A DNA stretch of 64,000 nt. It comes from Alphaproteobacteria bacterium (lineage in GTDB: Bacteria; Pseudomonadota; Alphaproteobacteria; Micropepsales; Micropepsaceae). The notes beneath the pieces are model-generated. The model saw only the letters and a program-made list of their open reading frames with translations. It was not told where the DNA came from and did no database searches. Position numbers and translations under genes: made by a program. Below are positions 1-9,772 of this stretch, piece after piece (the first letter of the stretch is position 1; every line of letters begins with the position of its first letter). The stretch spans positions 1-64,000 of the forward strand of contig JAFKEW010000044.1 of NCBI GenBank assembly GCA_017308375.1, in the 5' to 3' direction.

Positions 1-833
1 AGCGTCCGCAGGTCGGGATTCACCAGCTCGGCACGGGCATGAAATTTGGCTTCGTTCGCCGTCTTTGCGAATTTGTTCCATGGGCAAACCGCAAGGCAGT
101 CGTCGCAGCCGTAAATGCGGTTGCCGATCGGCACGCGGAATTCCCGTGGAATATGCCCTTTGTGTTCAATGGTCAGATAGGAAATGCAGCGCCGTGCGTC
201 GATCCGGTATGGCCCGGTGAAGGCATCGGTCGGGCAGGCATCCAGGCATTTGTGGCAATGTCCGCAATGATCTGTTTCGGCCTCATCCGGTTCAATCTCC
301 AATGTGGTGAAGATGGACCCGATGAACAGCCATGAGCCGAATTCGCGGCTGACCAGGTTGGTGTGCTTTCCTTGCCAGCCGAGCCCGCCTGACTGTGCCA
401 GCGGCTTCTCCATCACTGGCGCAGTATCGATGAACAGTTTGACATCGGCATGGAAGGTATCGGTCATATACTGCGCAATCAGGCGCAATCGTGGCTTCAG
501 CACATCGTGATAATCATCGCCGCGCGCATAGACCGAAATGCGCCCCTGATCGGGCGTGCCTGAAAGCGGATCGATGGCCGGACCATAATTGAAGCCCAGC
601 AGCACCACGCTTTTCGCATCTGGCCACAATTCTTTGGGATCGGCGCGACGTTCCGGGTCGCGGGCCATCCAGTCCATTGACCCGTGCCGGCCCTGCTCAA
701 GATAGGTTTTCAGATGCGCGGCAGTATCGCGCGCCGCCTCTGCGCGGGCAAACCGTACCACATCGAACCCTTCGGCTTTTGCGCGTGCGCGAATGGCTGT
801 GCGTGGATCGCAATCAGAAATCGAGTTCGGCAT
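1..833 (-). CDS. queG: tRNA epoxyqueuosine(34) reductase QueG (partial, 3' end outside window)
   Basis: Cobalamin- and Fe-S-dependent cytoplasmic enzyme that performs the last step of queuosine synthesis in tRNA. My own translation gives 277 residues before the window edge; the family has about 350-370, so the C-terminus is missing. Visible family marks are the YARGDDYHDVLKPRL segment, a first ferredoxin-type cluster motif (CGHCHKCLDACP) and a second cysteine group (YGCDDCLAVCPWNKFAK). The ATG at 833-831 lies inside the 3' end of the upstream glutathione S-transferase gene (20-bp overlap, different frame), so the two are probably co-transcribed and translationally coupled. Identification rests on the two cysteine clusters and conserved segments. 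Confidence 0.93.
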   Translation of the reverse strand, partial: MPNSISDCDPRTAIRARAKAEGFDVVRFARAEAARDTAAHLKTYLEQGRHGSMDWMARDPERRADPKELWPDAKSVVLLGFNYGPAIDPLSGTPDQGRISVYARGDDYHDVLKPRLRLIAQYMTDTFHADVKLFIDTAPVMEKPLAQSGGLGWQGKHTNLVSREFGSWLFIGSIFTTLEIEPDEAETDHCGHCHKCLDACPTDAFTGPYRIDARRCISYLTIEHKGHIPREFRVPIGNRIYGCDDCLAVCPWNKFAKTANEAKFHARAELVNPDLRT

Positions 834-1458
834 AGTTTTGTGCCGGTGGCTGGCCGGGAACACGGTCGGACAGCAATGGGCGGAACGATGGCCGCGATTT
901 GACACGGACATACCATTCCGCCGTGGCCGGAAAATCGAGCCATGGGATTTCGCCAAAATAGTCCAGCGCGGAGATATGCGCGGCCATCGCCAGGTCGGCA
1001 ATGGTGCATTGCTTGGCGGCCAGGTAGCCAATGCGTTCGCTTGTTTCGCCGATCATGCCAAGGGTTTGCGAAAGCGTTTCGCGCCCCTGCCGGATCACAT
1101 TCATATCCGGTGTGCGCCGTGGCGCGGCACCGGTAAAGCGGCGCGATGCCTTCTCGTAGACTACTTTGCGGGTGACGTCCTCCTGAAACACGCTCATCGT
1201 CCAATCGAGGATACGCAAAGCCTCGGCGCGCGCCATCGGTTCTTCGGGCACGGTTGGGTTTTCGGAATAAACGCCCTCCAAATGATCCACAAGGGCCCAA
1301 AGGCCGGTGACCTGCACCCCGTCGAGGTCGGTGAAAACGGGCAGATGCAGTTCGGCCTCTTCCGCCGCGATCAGATCGCAACTGAGCCGCTTTTCCCCAA
1401 GCAAAAGCCGGGCGAGGCGGGACGGCGGCGAAAGGAGGAGATGTCTTAACTGACGCAT
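814..1458 (-). CDS. glutathione S-transferase family protein
   Basis: Cytoplasmic glutathione-conjugating or glutathione-dependent enzyme of 214 aa, normal GST length. The N-terminus carries the thioredoxin-like fold start, with an SPPSR..R.LLGEK stretch at residues 10-24 (the Ser/Arg region usually near the glutathione site). The C-terminal helical domain contains the typical ...TIADLAMAAHISALDYFGEIPW segment, with the conserved Asp N-cap of the family. The substrate cannot be read from sequence. It is the first gene of a unit with queG (overlap 20 bp) and is divergent from the P450 gene across 169 bp. Confidence 0.9.
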   Translation of the reverse strand: MRQLRHLLLSPPSRLARLLLGEKRLSCDLIAAEEAELHLPVFTDLDGVQVTGLWALVDHLEGVYSENPTVPEEPMARAEALRILDWTMSVFQEDVTRKVVYEKASRRFTGAAPRRTPDMNVIRQGRETLSQTLGMIGETSERIGYLAAKQCTIADLAMAAHISALDYFGEIPWLDFPATAEWYVRVKSRPSFRPLLSDRVPGQPPAQNYAELDF

Positions 1459-1627
1459 ATGCCCTGCAATCTAAAGAAGCCTTTCGTGTTCCATCCCGCG
1501 GTGCGGCAGGCGATTTTACCCTGAACCGATTTGCTTCGGCCGTCCAGACTTCGGCTATCCGGCCTGAATGTTGACAAATCCGGCAGGCGGGCATCACCTG
1601 TGACCGCAGCACGGCGCGGGAACCGGT

Positions 1628-3007
1628 ATGAACCTGCAGCTCGCCATGGGGGCTTCGCATCTGCTTGGTCCCCTGCCGCCCGAAAAGACACCATCGATCC
1701 TCAAAGCCATCCGGCACGGCCAGGATAATCCGATGGCGATCATCCCGCGCGCCGCCTATCGCGATCCCGTCTGGAGCAGCAGCAGTTTCTTTGGAAATGC
1801 GCTTTTGGTGAGCGACCCTGCGGGTGTCAAGCAGGTCCTGCTGGACAAGGTTGCGAACTATCCCAAGGCGGATATGGAGCGCGAAATTCTAAGCGCGGCT
1901 TTTGGTGAAGGGCTGCTCTCGAGCGACGGCGAAAAATGGCGTTCGCACCGGCGCATCATGGCGCCATCGTTCGATATTCGAAGTCTTGTTTCCTATGTTC
2001 CGGCGATGGCGGCGATCGCAGAGGCGCGGGCGAATGCGTGGCACACAGCAGGTTCCGCAGAAATCAATATTTCCGATGAGATGACCGGGCTCACGTTGGA
2101 GGTCATTTCGCGCACCATGTTCTCCGCCGATGCGAGCGATCTGACCGCCATTGTTGGCGATGCGCTGAAAGATGGACAGGATCAATTCGATTTTTCGATC
2201 CTGGACATGATGCCGGTGATCGGGCGTTGGCACATCGGGCGCATGATCAAACGTGTGCACGAAACATTCTCCGTTCTGGACGATGCAATGTACCCGCTGA
2301 TCGCCGCACGTGCGAAGATGGCGGGCGATGCGCCGCGCGATTTGCTCGACCGGCTGATTGCCGCGCGTGATAGCGAAACGGGCATCGGCATGACCGATCG
2401 CGAAGTGCGCGATGAAGTTGTGATCATCTTCCTTGCGGGGCACGAAACCACGGCCGTGGCGATGACTTTTGTCTGGTATCTGCTCTCACAGCATCCCGAT
2501 GTTGAGGCGAAGCTGCATGCCGAATTGGAGTCCGTCCTGGGTGGACGTGCGCCCGCACATGCCGATCTTGCAAAGCTTCCTTATGCGCGCATGGTGATCG
2601 AGGAAGCGATGCGGCTCTATCCGCCTGCGCCGGGGCTTTCTGCGCGGCAAGTTGCGGCCGATGACGAGATTTGTGGCCGCAAGGTGAAGAAGGGGCGGAT
2701 GGTTCTCATCTTTCCCTGGGTGCTGCATCGCCATGAGGCGCTGTGGGACGATCCGCTCCGTTTCGATCCTGAGCGATTCGGGCCGGAACGCAGCGCAGGA
2801 CGGCCGCGTTTCGCCTATCTGCCCTTTGGCGGGGGGCCGCGCATCTGCATTGGTGCGCAACTCGCAATGATGGAAGCCACCATTATTCTCGCGACCCTTG
2901 CACAGAAATTCCGCTTACGGCTCGTGCCGGCGCAGGACATCGAACTTCAGGCGCGGATCACGCTGCGCCCGAAGGACGGTATCCGGATGAGGTTGGAGCC
3001 GCGCTAA
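1628..3007 (+). CDS. cytochrome P450 (soluble bacterial type)
   Basis: Heme-thiolate monooxygenase of 459 aa without a membrane anchor. The I-helix oxygen-activation motif AGHETT is at residues 270-275, the ExxR motif at E326-R329 (EEAMRLYPP), and the heme-binding loop [14 protein letters not shown] places the axial ligand at Cys407. The AGHETT/C-terminal pattern resembles bacterial P450s that hydroxylate fatty acids, terpenes or other hydrophobic substrates, but the substrate is not predictable. No ferredoxin or reductase gene is adjacent, so its redox partner must be encoded elsewhere. The stop codon overlaps the convergent mtgA stop by a few bases. Confidence 0.94.
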   Translation: MNLQLAMGASHLLGPLPPEKTPSILKAIRHGQDNPMAIIPRAAYRDPVWSSSSFFGNALLVSDPAGVKQVLLDKVANYPKADMEREILSAAFGEGLLSSDGEKWRSHRRIMAPSFDIRSLVSYVPAMAAIAEARANAWHTAGSAEINISDEMTGLTLEVISRTMFSADASDLTAIVGDALKDGQDQFDFSILDMMPVIGRWHIGRMIKRVHETFSVLDDAMYPLIAARAKMAGDAPRDLLDRLIAARDSETGIGMTDREVRDEVVIIFLAGHETTAVAMTFVWYLLSQHPDVEAKLHAELESVLGGRAPAHADLAKLPYARMVIEEAMRLYPPAPGLSARQVAADDEICGRKVKKGRMVLIFPWVLHRHEALWDDPLRFDPERFGPERSAGRPRFAYLPFGGGPRICIGAQLAMMEATIILATLAQKFRLRLVPAQDIELQARITLRPKDGIRMRLEPR

Positions 3008-3750
3008 CCCCGGTGCCGGATACATGACGCAAGGCCGTCGCGCCGCACTTGCCCCATCCGGGCAAGAAGGGTTCCCGTCCGCCGCTGGACATAGGGGCCC
3101 GGACGGACCGCACGCCAATCGTCCGGGTTCGGCAGAATGGCAGCCAGCCGGGCCGCCTCCAGCCGGGTCAACTGGGCAGCCGGCTTGTGGAAATAGGCAC
3201 GTGCCGCTGCCTCGGCCCCGAAATTTCCGTTCCCCCAATCCACCAGGTTCAGATAGGCCGTCAGGATCCGGGTTTTCGGCCATAGGGCTTCCAGAAGTAC
3301 CGTGAGATAGGCTTCCACCCCTTTGCGGACCCAGCTTCTGACCGGGACGAGGAACAGGCTGCGCGCTGTCTGCTGGCTGATGGTGCTGGCACCGCGTAGG
3401 CGGGCGCCGCGTTCATGTGCCTTCACGGCCTGATCGATTGATTGCCAGTCGAAGCCGTTATGGCTGCAAAAGCGCTGATCCTCGGCCGCGATCACCGCCA
3501 CACCCAGCGCCGGCGCGATGTCTCCCGCGCCCCGCCACGCGTAGTGCATGCCGTGGCCGCCGGCAGCGCTGAAGATCATTTGCGGCGTCACCGGAACCGG
3601 CAAAAACCGGAAGAGCAAAATCAGCGCCGCCGGCAGAATGCCGAACAACGCGACGATCCATAAGAAAACCCTGGTAATCACATTCTGCCGGCGCACTGCC
3701 CCCACATCCCTTGTACGCTGAAGCGGCCCCTGCATGCCACCGCCCAGCAT
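3004..3750 (-). CDS. mtgA: monofunctional biosynthetic peptidoglycan transglycosylase MtgA
   Basis: Polymerises lipid II into glycan strands at the outer face of the inner membrane. The 248-aa protein has one N-terminal transmembrane segment (about residues 25-48) followed by a GT51 domain. The catalytic EDQRF motif, the RGASTISQQTARSLFL motif and the WPKTRILTAYLN and GAEAAARAYF segments are all visible and in the family order. There is no transpeptidase domain, which separates it from class A PBPs. An internal ATG after residue 5 is an alternative start. Divergent from uppP, another cell-wall gene, across about 70 bp. Confidence 0.94.
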   Translation of the reverse strand: MLGGGMQGPLQRTRDVGAVRRQNVITRVFLWIVALFGILPAALILLFRFLPVPVTPQMIFSAAGGHGMHYAWRGAGDIAPALGVAVIAAEDQRFCSHNGFDWQSIDQAVKAHERGARLRGASTISQQTARSLFLVPVRSWVRKGVEAYLTVLLEALWPKTRILTAYLNLVDWGNGNFGAEAAARAYFHKPAAQLTRLEAARLAAILPNPDDWRAVRPGPYVQRRTGTLLARMGQVRRDGLASCIRHRG

Positions 3751-3821
3751 GATGAGCCTTCGATTTGCCGTGATGCAGTGGCGTGATACCAGTGCCGCGC
3801 GGGCCAGCGATTCGGGTGAAC

Positions 3822-4631
3822 ATGCACGATTTTTGGAGCGCCTTGCTTCTCGGCGTGGTGGAGGGGTTGACGGAGTTTCTGCCTGTTTCTTCCACGGGCC
3901 ATCTTCTGGTGACGGAGCATTTCCTCAACCTCAGCAAGGGGGAATGGGAGGTTTTCACCGTTGTCATCCAGTTCGGTGCAATCCTGTCCGTGGTAGCCGT
4001 TTATTGGGATAAGTTCTGGCGCGTATTGGTCGATCTGCCCAGAAAACGTGAAGCCCAGCATTTCACCTTGAGTGTCCTGGTCGCGTTTCTGCCGGCCGCC
4101 ATACTGGGCCTCGCCTTGATCAAGGTGATCAACAATTATCTGCTGGATCCGGTGCGGGCATTACCCATCATCGCGGTAAGCTGGATTGTCGGCGGTGTTC
4201 TGATTCTGGTGTTTGAGCGGATCGCACCCAAACCCCGCTACAGCGATCCCGACGCGCTGCCGCTTTCCAAGGCGTTTCAGATCGGGCTTTGCCAGTGCCT
4301 TGCCCTGCTGCCTGGCGTCTCGCGCTCTGGTGCGACGATCCTCGGTGGCGAGTTGCTGGGTGTGGAACGCGCAACCGCGGCCCATTTCACCTTCTACCTT
4401 GCTGTACCGACGATGCTGGGGGCTTCCGTGCTGGAGCTCTACAAGCACGGACACGAATTGTCCGGCGATCATGCCATCACGATTGCCATCGGCTTCGTGA
4501 TATCGTTCCTCGTCGCCTATGCCGTGGTGAAGACGTTCATCGCGTTCATTAGCCGGTTCGGTCTGAAACCTTTTGGCTGGTATCGGATCGCCGCGGGTAC
4601 TGCCCTTATTGCAGTGATGCTGCTGGGTTGA
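3822..4631 (+). CDS. uppP: undecaprenyl-diphosphatase UppP (BacA)
   Basis: Integral membrane phosphatase that recycles undecaprenyl pyrophosphate to the lipid carrier for peptidoglycan synthesis and gives basal bacitracin resistance. From the chosen ATG the protein has 269 aa, the usual length. The N-terminal signature GVVEGLTEFLPVSSTGHL contains the catalytic Glu and the Ser-Ser-Thr-Gly-His cluster, and the second signature LPGVSRSGATI is present in the middle. An open frame extends 13 codons upstream (ATC-type N-terminus MIPVPRG...), but family members begin at MHDFWSALLLGVVEG, so I use 3822. Confidence 0.95.
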   Translation: MHDFWSALLLGVVEGLTEFLPVSSTGHLLVTEHFLNLSKGEWEVFTVVIQFGAILSVVAVYWDKFWRVLVDLPRKREAQHFTLSVLVAFLPAAILGLALIKVINNYLLDPVRALPIIAVSWIVGGVLILVFERIAPKPRYSDPDALPLSKAFQIGLCQCLALLPGVSRSGATILGGELLGVERATAAHFTFYLAVPTMLGASVLELYKHGHELSGDHAITIAIGFVISFLVAYAVVKTFIAFISRFGLKPFGWYRIAAGTALIAVMLLG

Positions 4632-5583
4632 AACGATCCGGCGCACCGGGGGAGAACTGCCCTTCGCGGCGGAAGCGCCACAGATAGTGCGGCACCGCGC
4701 TTTCGATGTCCTCGGGGACGATTTCCAGATCGGCGAAAGTTTTTGCGCCTTCCGCCACCACCGAGTCGGTTTTCAGCAGGCGCACCTGATCCGGCGTCAA
4801 AAGCGGGTTGGGCAGAAATTGCAGGAAGAACGCCTTCAGCGTTGCAAGCCCATACGGTACGGGCAGCAGCACGCGCTTGCGCCCAATTTCGCGCAGCATC
4901 AATTCCATCAAGTCGCGGAAGCTGTAGACCTTGCTACCGCCGAGTTCATAGATGTTACCTGGTGTCTCCAGCCTTTCCAGGCTGCGTGCCACAGCCTCCG
5001 CCACGTCCCACGCAGCGGTGGGTTGAAACCGCGTCTTCCCGCCGCCGATCAGCGGCAGTATCGGCGAAAACCGCGCCAGCCAGGCAAAGCGGTTGAAGAA
5101 TTCGTCTTCCGGGCCGACCAGCAGTGATGGGCGCAGGATTGTTGCATCCGGGAAGGCGGCGCGGACGCGCGCTTCACCTTCGGCCTTGGTGCGCGCGTAG
5201 TCGGATTCGGCGGCGGTATCGGCGCCCAGTGCGGAAATGTGCACCAACCTCCTGACGCCTGCATCGTGCGCGCTTCGCGCGATCAGCCCCGCAGCACCGC
5301 TGTGCACGGCCTCGAAACTCTGTCTGCCGCGGGCATAGAGGATGCCGGTCAGGTTCACGGCCAGTGCGGTACCTCTGAGTGCGGCCGCCACCTGTTCCGG
5401 CTCTGTCACGTCCGTCTTCAGGATTTGAATCTGGCCGGGTTGGCCCATCGGCAGCAGATAGTTCGCCAGGTTGGGGTAACGGACGGCCACGCGAATGCGA
5501 TAACCGCGCCTGGCCAGCGTTCGCACGGTGTAACGCCCCAGAAAACCGGAGCCGCCGAAAACGGTGACAAGGGTATTTTTCAT
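4606..5583 (-). CDS. NAD(P)-binding epimerase-like protein, complex I NDUFA9 family
   Basis: Atypical short-chain dehydrogenase of 325 aa with an N-terminal Rossmann fold (VFGGSGFLGRYTVRTLARRG, residues 6-25). Bacterial relatives of the mitochondrial complex I accessory subunit NDUFA9 show this pattern, including HISALGAD and the YxxxK-like DYARTKAEGEARVR stretch. The exact reaction is unknown; a role near the respiratory chain or quinone chemistry is inference from the family only. The upstream frame is open for 21 more codons, but the ATG at 5583 begins right at the Rossmann strand. The 3' end overlaps uppP by 26 bp in convergent orientation. Confidence 0.85.
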   Translation of the reverse strand: MKNTLVTVFGGSGFLGRYTVRTLARRGYRIRVAVRYPNLANYLLPMGQPGQIQILKTDVTEPEQVAAALRGTALAVNLTGILYARGRQSFEAVHSGAAGLIARSAHDAGVRRLVHISALGADTAAESDYARTKAEGEARVRAAFPDATILRPSLLVGPEDEFFNRFAWLARFSPILPLIGGGKTRFQPTAAWDVAEAVARSLERLETPGNIYELGGSKVYSFRDLMELMLREIGRKRVLLPVPYGLATLKAFFLQFLPNPLLTPDQVRLLKTDSVVAEGAKTFADLEIVPEDIESAVPHYLWRFRREGQFSPGAPDRFNPAASLQ

Positions 5584-5675
5584 GGTCCAATCCGCCTTGT
5601 GACGGGGAAGTCTTAATCGAATAGGGCCCGGAATGGAAAGCGGCAAAGGCGCCGGGTATTCCGGGCCCTGCGGCC

Positions 5676-7400
5676 TTATTCCGGGCGGCCTTCCGGCTCG
5701 CGATTCGTGCGTGCCAGGGCCTCTTCGATATCGTCCGTGAATTCCACCTGGGGCGGTGCCACCCCTTGAAGGGCCAGTTCCTTTTGCACCGTGGCAATGG
5801 TGCCGGTGATGATCAGCCGGGTGCCGTTACGCCGTGCCTTGCGCGCGAACCCCGCGATGGTGATGGCGGCGGTGGAATCGAGGTAAGGGGCAGCAGAAAA
5901 ATCCAGGATGAAGACCTTGGGCCGCTCGGCAATCCGGTCGAGCACAGCCGCGACGGTGGATGCCGAGCCGAAAAAGAAGGCACCGGAAATGCGGTAGATG
6001 ATCCGGCTCTGATCGGTGGCGAGGCTGGTGTCATAGCGCGTGCGGGCGTCATTTGCACCGTCGGCCTCATCGTCCGGGATCAGCGGGATATGGGTTTCGA
6101 CGGCAATCGTTTTCGACATGCGGTTGAGAAACAGCAGGGTGCCGATACTGAAACCCACGATGATGCCGGTGGTCAGATCGCGGAAGATGGTAAGCAGCAG
6201 GGTTGCCAGCACGACCAAGGCATCGCCCCGTGCCGACTTCAGCAGCGTCAGCAGCGCTTGTTTCTCAATCATGTTCCAGGCGACGACGCCCAGGACACCG
6301 GCCAATGCCGCCAGCGGGATGTAACCTGCAAGCGGTGCCGCAATCAGCATGAACAGCAGCAGATAGGCGGAATGCAGCATGCCTGAGACCGGACCGCGTG
6401 CACCGGCCCGGATGTTGGTTGCGGTGCGTGCGATCGTGCCGGTCACGCAGATACCGCCGAAGAGGCCGGATGCCACGTTGGCCGCGCCTTGCGCCACCAG
6501 TTCGCAATTGGACCGGTGGCGCCGGCCCGTCATGCCATCGGCGACCGATGCGGACAGCAGCGATTCAATCGATCCCAAAAGCGTGAAGGCGATGGCATCC
6601 GGCAGCACCAGGACGATCCGGTCTAAAGTGATGGCCGGCAGATGCGGTAGCGGCAGGCTGCGCGGAATGCCGCCGAAATGCGACTGGATGGTTTCCACCG
6701 GCAGGTGAAACAGGGCTGCGGCGAAAGATGCCGCCGCAATCGCGATCAGAAAGCCGGGCCATGTCGGCCGAAAGCGGTTCAGGCCGGCGATGATCGCGAT
6801 GGTGCCAAGTGCTATCGCAACGGCGTAGGCATTGGCCGTGTGGGCGTGTGCCAGCAGCGTGGCGATTTTTGGTATGAATGCTGCCGGTTCCGGTACCGTT
6901 AGGCTGAATCCGAAAAGGTCGTGAAGCTGACTTGCGAAGATGATCGCTGCGATTCCGGCGGTAAAGCCCACCGTCACCGGATAAGGAATAAACTTTATAT
7001 AGGTGCCGAGGCGCAGGAAACCGCAGGCGGTCAGCATCAGGCCGGACAGGATGGTGGCAAGCACCAGTCCCTCGATTCCGACCCGTGCCACCGACAGTGC
7101 GACCAGCGCGATAAAGGCGCCGGCCGGCCCGCCGATCTGGAACCGGCTTCCCCCCAGCAGGGAGACGAAAAAACCGCCGACGATGGCTGTATAAAGGCCC
7201 CGTTCGGGCGTCGTGCCCGATCCGATGGCGATAGCCATCGAAAGGGGCAGGGCCACAATGGCCACCGTCAACCCGGCCAGTGCATCCGCCCGGAAGTCAC
7301 GTAAATCATAGCCTTCGCGCAAAACCGTGAGCAGTTTCGGCGCATAAAGCTCCGCAAAGGTCGCCCGGGCCGGGCCACCCGTTTCGATTAACGCCGTCAC
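5676..7400 (-). CDS. SulP family inorganic anion transporter with STAS domain
   Basis: Inner-membrane anion carrier or exchanger (sulfate, bicarbonate or related anions) of 574 aa. The membrane domain starts with the SulP hallmark DALAGLTVAIVALPLSMAIAIGSG..PERGLYTAIVGGF and contains the GGPAGAF core motif. The C-terminal STAS domain (about residues 440-560) contains FILDFSAAPYLDSTAAITIAGF with the usual DSTA site. Substrate is uncertain because SulP proteins vary. It lies just upstream of the NDUFA9-like gene on the same strand, about 90 bp apart. Confidence 0.93.
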   Translation of the reverse strand: MTALIETGGPARATFAELYAPKLLTVLREGYDLRDFRADALAGLTVAIVALPLSMAIAIGSGTTPERGLYTAIVGGFFVSLLGGSRFQIGGPAGAFIALVALSVARVGIEGLVLATILSGLMLTACGFLRLGTYIKFIPYPVTVGFTAGIAAIIFASQLHDLFGFSLTVPEPAAFIPKIATLLAHAHTANAYAVAIALGTIAIIAGLNRFRPTWPGFLIAIAAASFAAALFHLPVETIQSHFGGIPRSLPLPHLPAITLDRIVLVLPDAIAFTLLGSIESLLSASVADGMTGRRHRSNCELVAQGAANVASGLFGGICVTGTIARTATNIRAGARGPVSGMLHSAYLLLFMLIAAPLAGYIPLAALAGVLGVVAWNMIEKQALLTLLKSARGDALVVLATLLLTIFRDLTTGIIVGFSIGTLLFLNRMSKTIAVETHIPLIPDDEADGANDARTRYDTSLATDQSRIIYRISGAFFFGSASTVAAVLDRIAERPKVFILDFSAAPYLDSTAAITIAGFARKARRNGTRLIITGTIATVQKELALQGVAPPQVEFTDDIEEALARTNREPEGRPE

Positions 7401-7525
7401 GCCTTGTCATCCTGAGATAGCGCCTGATCCTAGCCCGGAAATGCTTCTGCCGGACCACGGACATATAGTCCCCAAGCCTTCATTGACTTGGCCCGTTCTG
7501 GCCCATAAACATCCGCCCCCTAAGT

Positions 7526-7610
<85 letters not shown>

Positions 7611-7658
7611 AATCAATACTTTAGACCGTCCAACGAAATCCAGAAAAGCTAAGGAAAG

Positions 7659-7679
7659 CCCGATTTATCGGGATTTTTT
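7659..7679 (+). terminator. intrinsic terminator after tRNA-Leu
   Basis: Stem CCCGA/TCGGG (extendable to CCCGAT/ATCGGG) with a tiny TTTA loop, followed by ATTTTTT. It sits 49 nt after the tRNA, on the island side of the junction, so the island supplies this terminator. Confidence 0.7.
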
Positions 7680-7729
7680 GTTGCTGGGTTGTCCGGAGTT
7701 GTCCGGTGCGATTTGTTGGTATCCGACAA

Positions 7730-7747
7730 TTTTGTTGGTATTCTTGT
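7730..7747 (+). repeat. left copy of an 18-bp direct repeat near the island ends
   Basis: TTTTGTTGGTATTCTTGT is identical to 25309-25326. The surrounding 7711-7795 region holds further TTGTTGGTAT units and an inverted ATACCAAC copy just before the integrase start, which looks like a set of integrase arm-binding or autoregulatory sites. Confidence 0.65.
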
Positions 7748-7796
7748 TGGTATGTTGGCGGAATAGCCAGCGCCCGCACAGGCCAGATACCAACGA

Positions 7797-8990
7797 ATGT
7801 CGCTAACGGATACACAAATCAAAGGGTTACGACCGGCACAGAGCCCTAGAAAATATAGCGATGGCGGCGGGCTGCACCTTCTAGTGTCGCCCGCCGGTGG
7901 GAAGTTGTGGCGGCTATCCTATCGGTTCGGTGGCAAGCAGAAGACTCTGGCGCTTGGTGCGTATCCGGCCATATCGCTTGCTGACGCCAGACTGAAGCGG
8001 GCGGATGCGAAGAAATTGCTGGCAAATGGTGTTGATCCGGCGCAGCAGGCCAAAATCGAAAAGACCAACAGGCTTGTTGCAAATACCAACACCTTCGCAG
8101 CTATTGCCGACGAGTTTCTTGCTAAGGTCAAACGCGAGGGCAACGCGGACGCGACCCTTACCAAGAAGCAATGGCTGATAGGGATGGCGAAGGCCGGTCT
8201 TGGTGAACGTCCGATCGCCGAAATCACCGCAGCGGAAATTCTGGTGCCGCTTCGCAAGGTGGAGGGGCAGGGGAATTATGAAACAGCCCGCCGGTTGCGC
8301 GCAGTCATTGGGCAGGTGTTTCGCTATGCTATTGCGACGGCAAGGGTACAGAATGATCCGACCTTTGGCTTAAAGGGCGCGTTGACCGCGCCGGTTGTCA
8401 CGCATCGTGCCGCCCTAACTAGCAGGAAGGCATTCGGCGGCTTGTTGCGTGCCATCTGGAGCTATGAGGGTATGCCGGAAACGCGTGCTGCGCTGCAACT
8501 TATGGCATTGCTTTACCCGCGCCCCGGCGAATTGAGGCAGGCCGGATGGAACGAATTTGACCTGGATCGTGGCATTTGGACCATTCCGGCCTCGCGCATG
8601 AAGATGCGGCGCGAACATAGGAAGCCGCTTTCGTCACCGGCTATCAGCATCCTTCGCGACCTGTGGAAGCTGACCGGGCGAGGGCGATTCGCCTTCCCGT
8701 CTATCCAATCACCCTTGCGGCCGATGAGCGAAAATACCCTCAATTCCGCGTTGCGCCGTATGGGCTTCTCCAGCGCCGAAGCCAGCGCACACGGTTTTCG
8801 GGCTACAGCATCGACCTTGCTAAATGAAAGCGGTAAGTGGAATCCTGATGCCATCGAAGCCGAGTTGGCGCATGTCGGGGCAGATGAAGTGCGCCGTGCT
8901 TATCACCGGGCTTCCTATTGGGACGAGCGGGTGATGATGGCTACGTTGTGGGCCAATACGATTGATCAATTGCGCAATGGCAGTCGGTAG
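7797..8990 (+). CDS. tyrosine-type site-specific integrase, DUF4102/P4 family
   Basis: Catalyses integration and excision of the island at tRNA-Leu. The 397-aa protein has an N-terminal arm-binding domain (residues 1-85: SDGGGLHLLVSPAGGKLWRLSYRFGGKQKTLALGAYP, the DUF4102 signature), a central SAM-like domain, and a C-terminal catalytic domain. Catalytic residues visible are the Arg in LYPRPGELRQAGW, the HGFRATAST box and the AHV...YHRASYWDERVMMATLWA end with a Tyr nucleophile. Length and architecture are normal, so it appears intact. Position next to the tRNA supports the function. Confidence 0.95.
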   Translation: MSLTDTQIKGLRPAQSPRKYSDGGGLHLLVSPAGGKLWRLSYRFGGKQKTLALGAYPAISLADARLKRADAKKLLANGVDPAQQAKIEKTNRLVANTNTFAAIADEFLAKVKREGNADATLTKKQWLIGMAKAGLGERPIAEITAAEILVPLRKVEGQGNYETARRLRAVIGQVFRYAIATARVQNDPTFGLKGALTAPVVTHRAALTSRKAFGGLLRAIWSYEGMPETRAALQLMALLYPRPGELRQAGWNEFDLDRGIWTIPASRMKMRREHRKPLSSPAISILRDLWKLTGRGRFAFPSIQSPLRPMSENTLNSALRRMGFSSAEASAHGFRATASTLLNESGKWNPDAIEAELAHVGADEVRRAYHRASYWDERVMMATLWANTIDQLRNGSR

Positions 8991-9026
8991 CGGAACAACC
9001 GGGACTCCGCTGCCCCTGCAAGGTGG

Positions 9027-9734
9027 CTATTTTACAGCCGGGAGTATTTCGCAGGCTTCTTGAAGCCATTTGCGAACAGTATCCTCGTCAATTGATAAGC
9101 CCGTTCGCGCAACATCGTCGGCAATTTCTTTCGTGGCGGAATTACGAGTGGCCGCAGCGTTATAGCCGTAGCCGCCTATTGCCATCCCAATAATAAGCTT
9201 CAGTGCCGTTTCTCTTTCGCGTGTCAAAAGGGCTTTTTGTTTAGCTCGGGGATCGTCGGTTTTCGATACTTCTGCTTTCGTTTTGCGAGAAGAAATTTCA
9301 CGTTGCGCCCAATTCGAGGTTGCGGTTCGAAATTCTTCGCAAAATATACCAGCGTCAACAATAAATTCTAAAGCATTGGCGCGAGGGATATACGTAACGT
9401 CGAAAGAATAGCGTCGGAAACGCTTAAGCTCTCCGCCATCCAGGCTACGTTTTATCAATGCCGAAAGTTCGCAGTATCGGCCACGTAACGCCAGTGTTCC
9501 TGTGTCGTTGCCGAATATTTTTTCGAATTCTTTGTCATCGCTCGAGGCATAAAATGTAAATGTGGAGTCTGGCTCTATGCCAACAGCTAATGCAGCGATT
9601 TCTGATGTCGTAAACGCATCATTCCGAAACCATGCAGTATAGTCGGGTTTCACTATTTCGCGTCTCTTCTCTACTCTGTTTTTCGCGCTCTGTGCGTCCT
9701 TATTGTTCACGAATTTCTCTCCGCTCGATTCCAT
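9027..9734 (-). CDS. island-associated hypothetical protein
   Basis: 235-aa soluble protein of unknown function. The C-terminal third contains ETALKLIIGMAIGGYGYNAAA followed by KEIADDVARTGLSIDEDTVRKWLQEA, which reads as a helix-turn-helix-like tail and resembles proteins found beside AlpA regulators in proteobacterial islands (impression from memory, not a search). No catalytic motif, signal peptide or membrane segment was found. It is divergent from the AlpA gene, and two palindromes at 9773-9807 lie between them. Its base composition looks more AT-rich than the flanking core genes, consistent with foreign origin. Confidence 0.7.
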   Translation of the reverse strand: MESSGEKFVNNKDAQSAKNRVEKRREIVKPDYTAWFRNDAFTTSEIAALAVGIEPDSTFTFYASSDDKEFEKIFGNDTGTLALRGRYCELSALIKRSLDGGELKRFRRYSFDVTYIPRANALEFIVDAGIFCEEFRTATSNWAQREISSRKTKAEVSKTDDPRAKQKALLTRERETALKLIIGMAIGGYGYNAAATRNSATKEIADDVARTGLSIDEDTVRKWLQEACEILPAVK

Positions 9735-9772
9735 GCGTGCTGCGGCTTACCGCGAGTGCCCATAAGTCAGGT

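Noticed and set aside
710..1717. 335-aa minus-strand frame spanning the GST and P450 start
   Set aside because: It reads across two real genes in another frame, shows no family motif and is Arg-rich in the usual way of antisense frames in GC-rich DNA.
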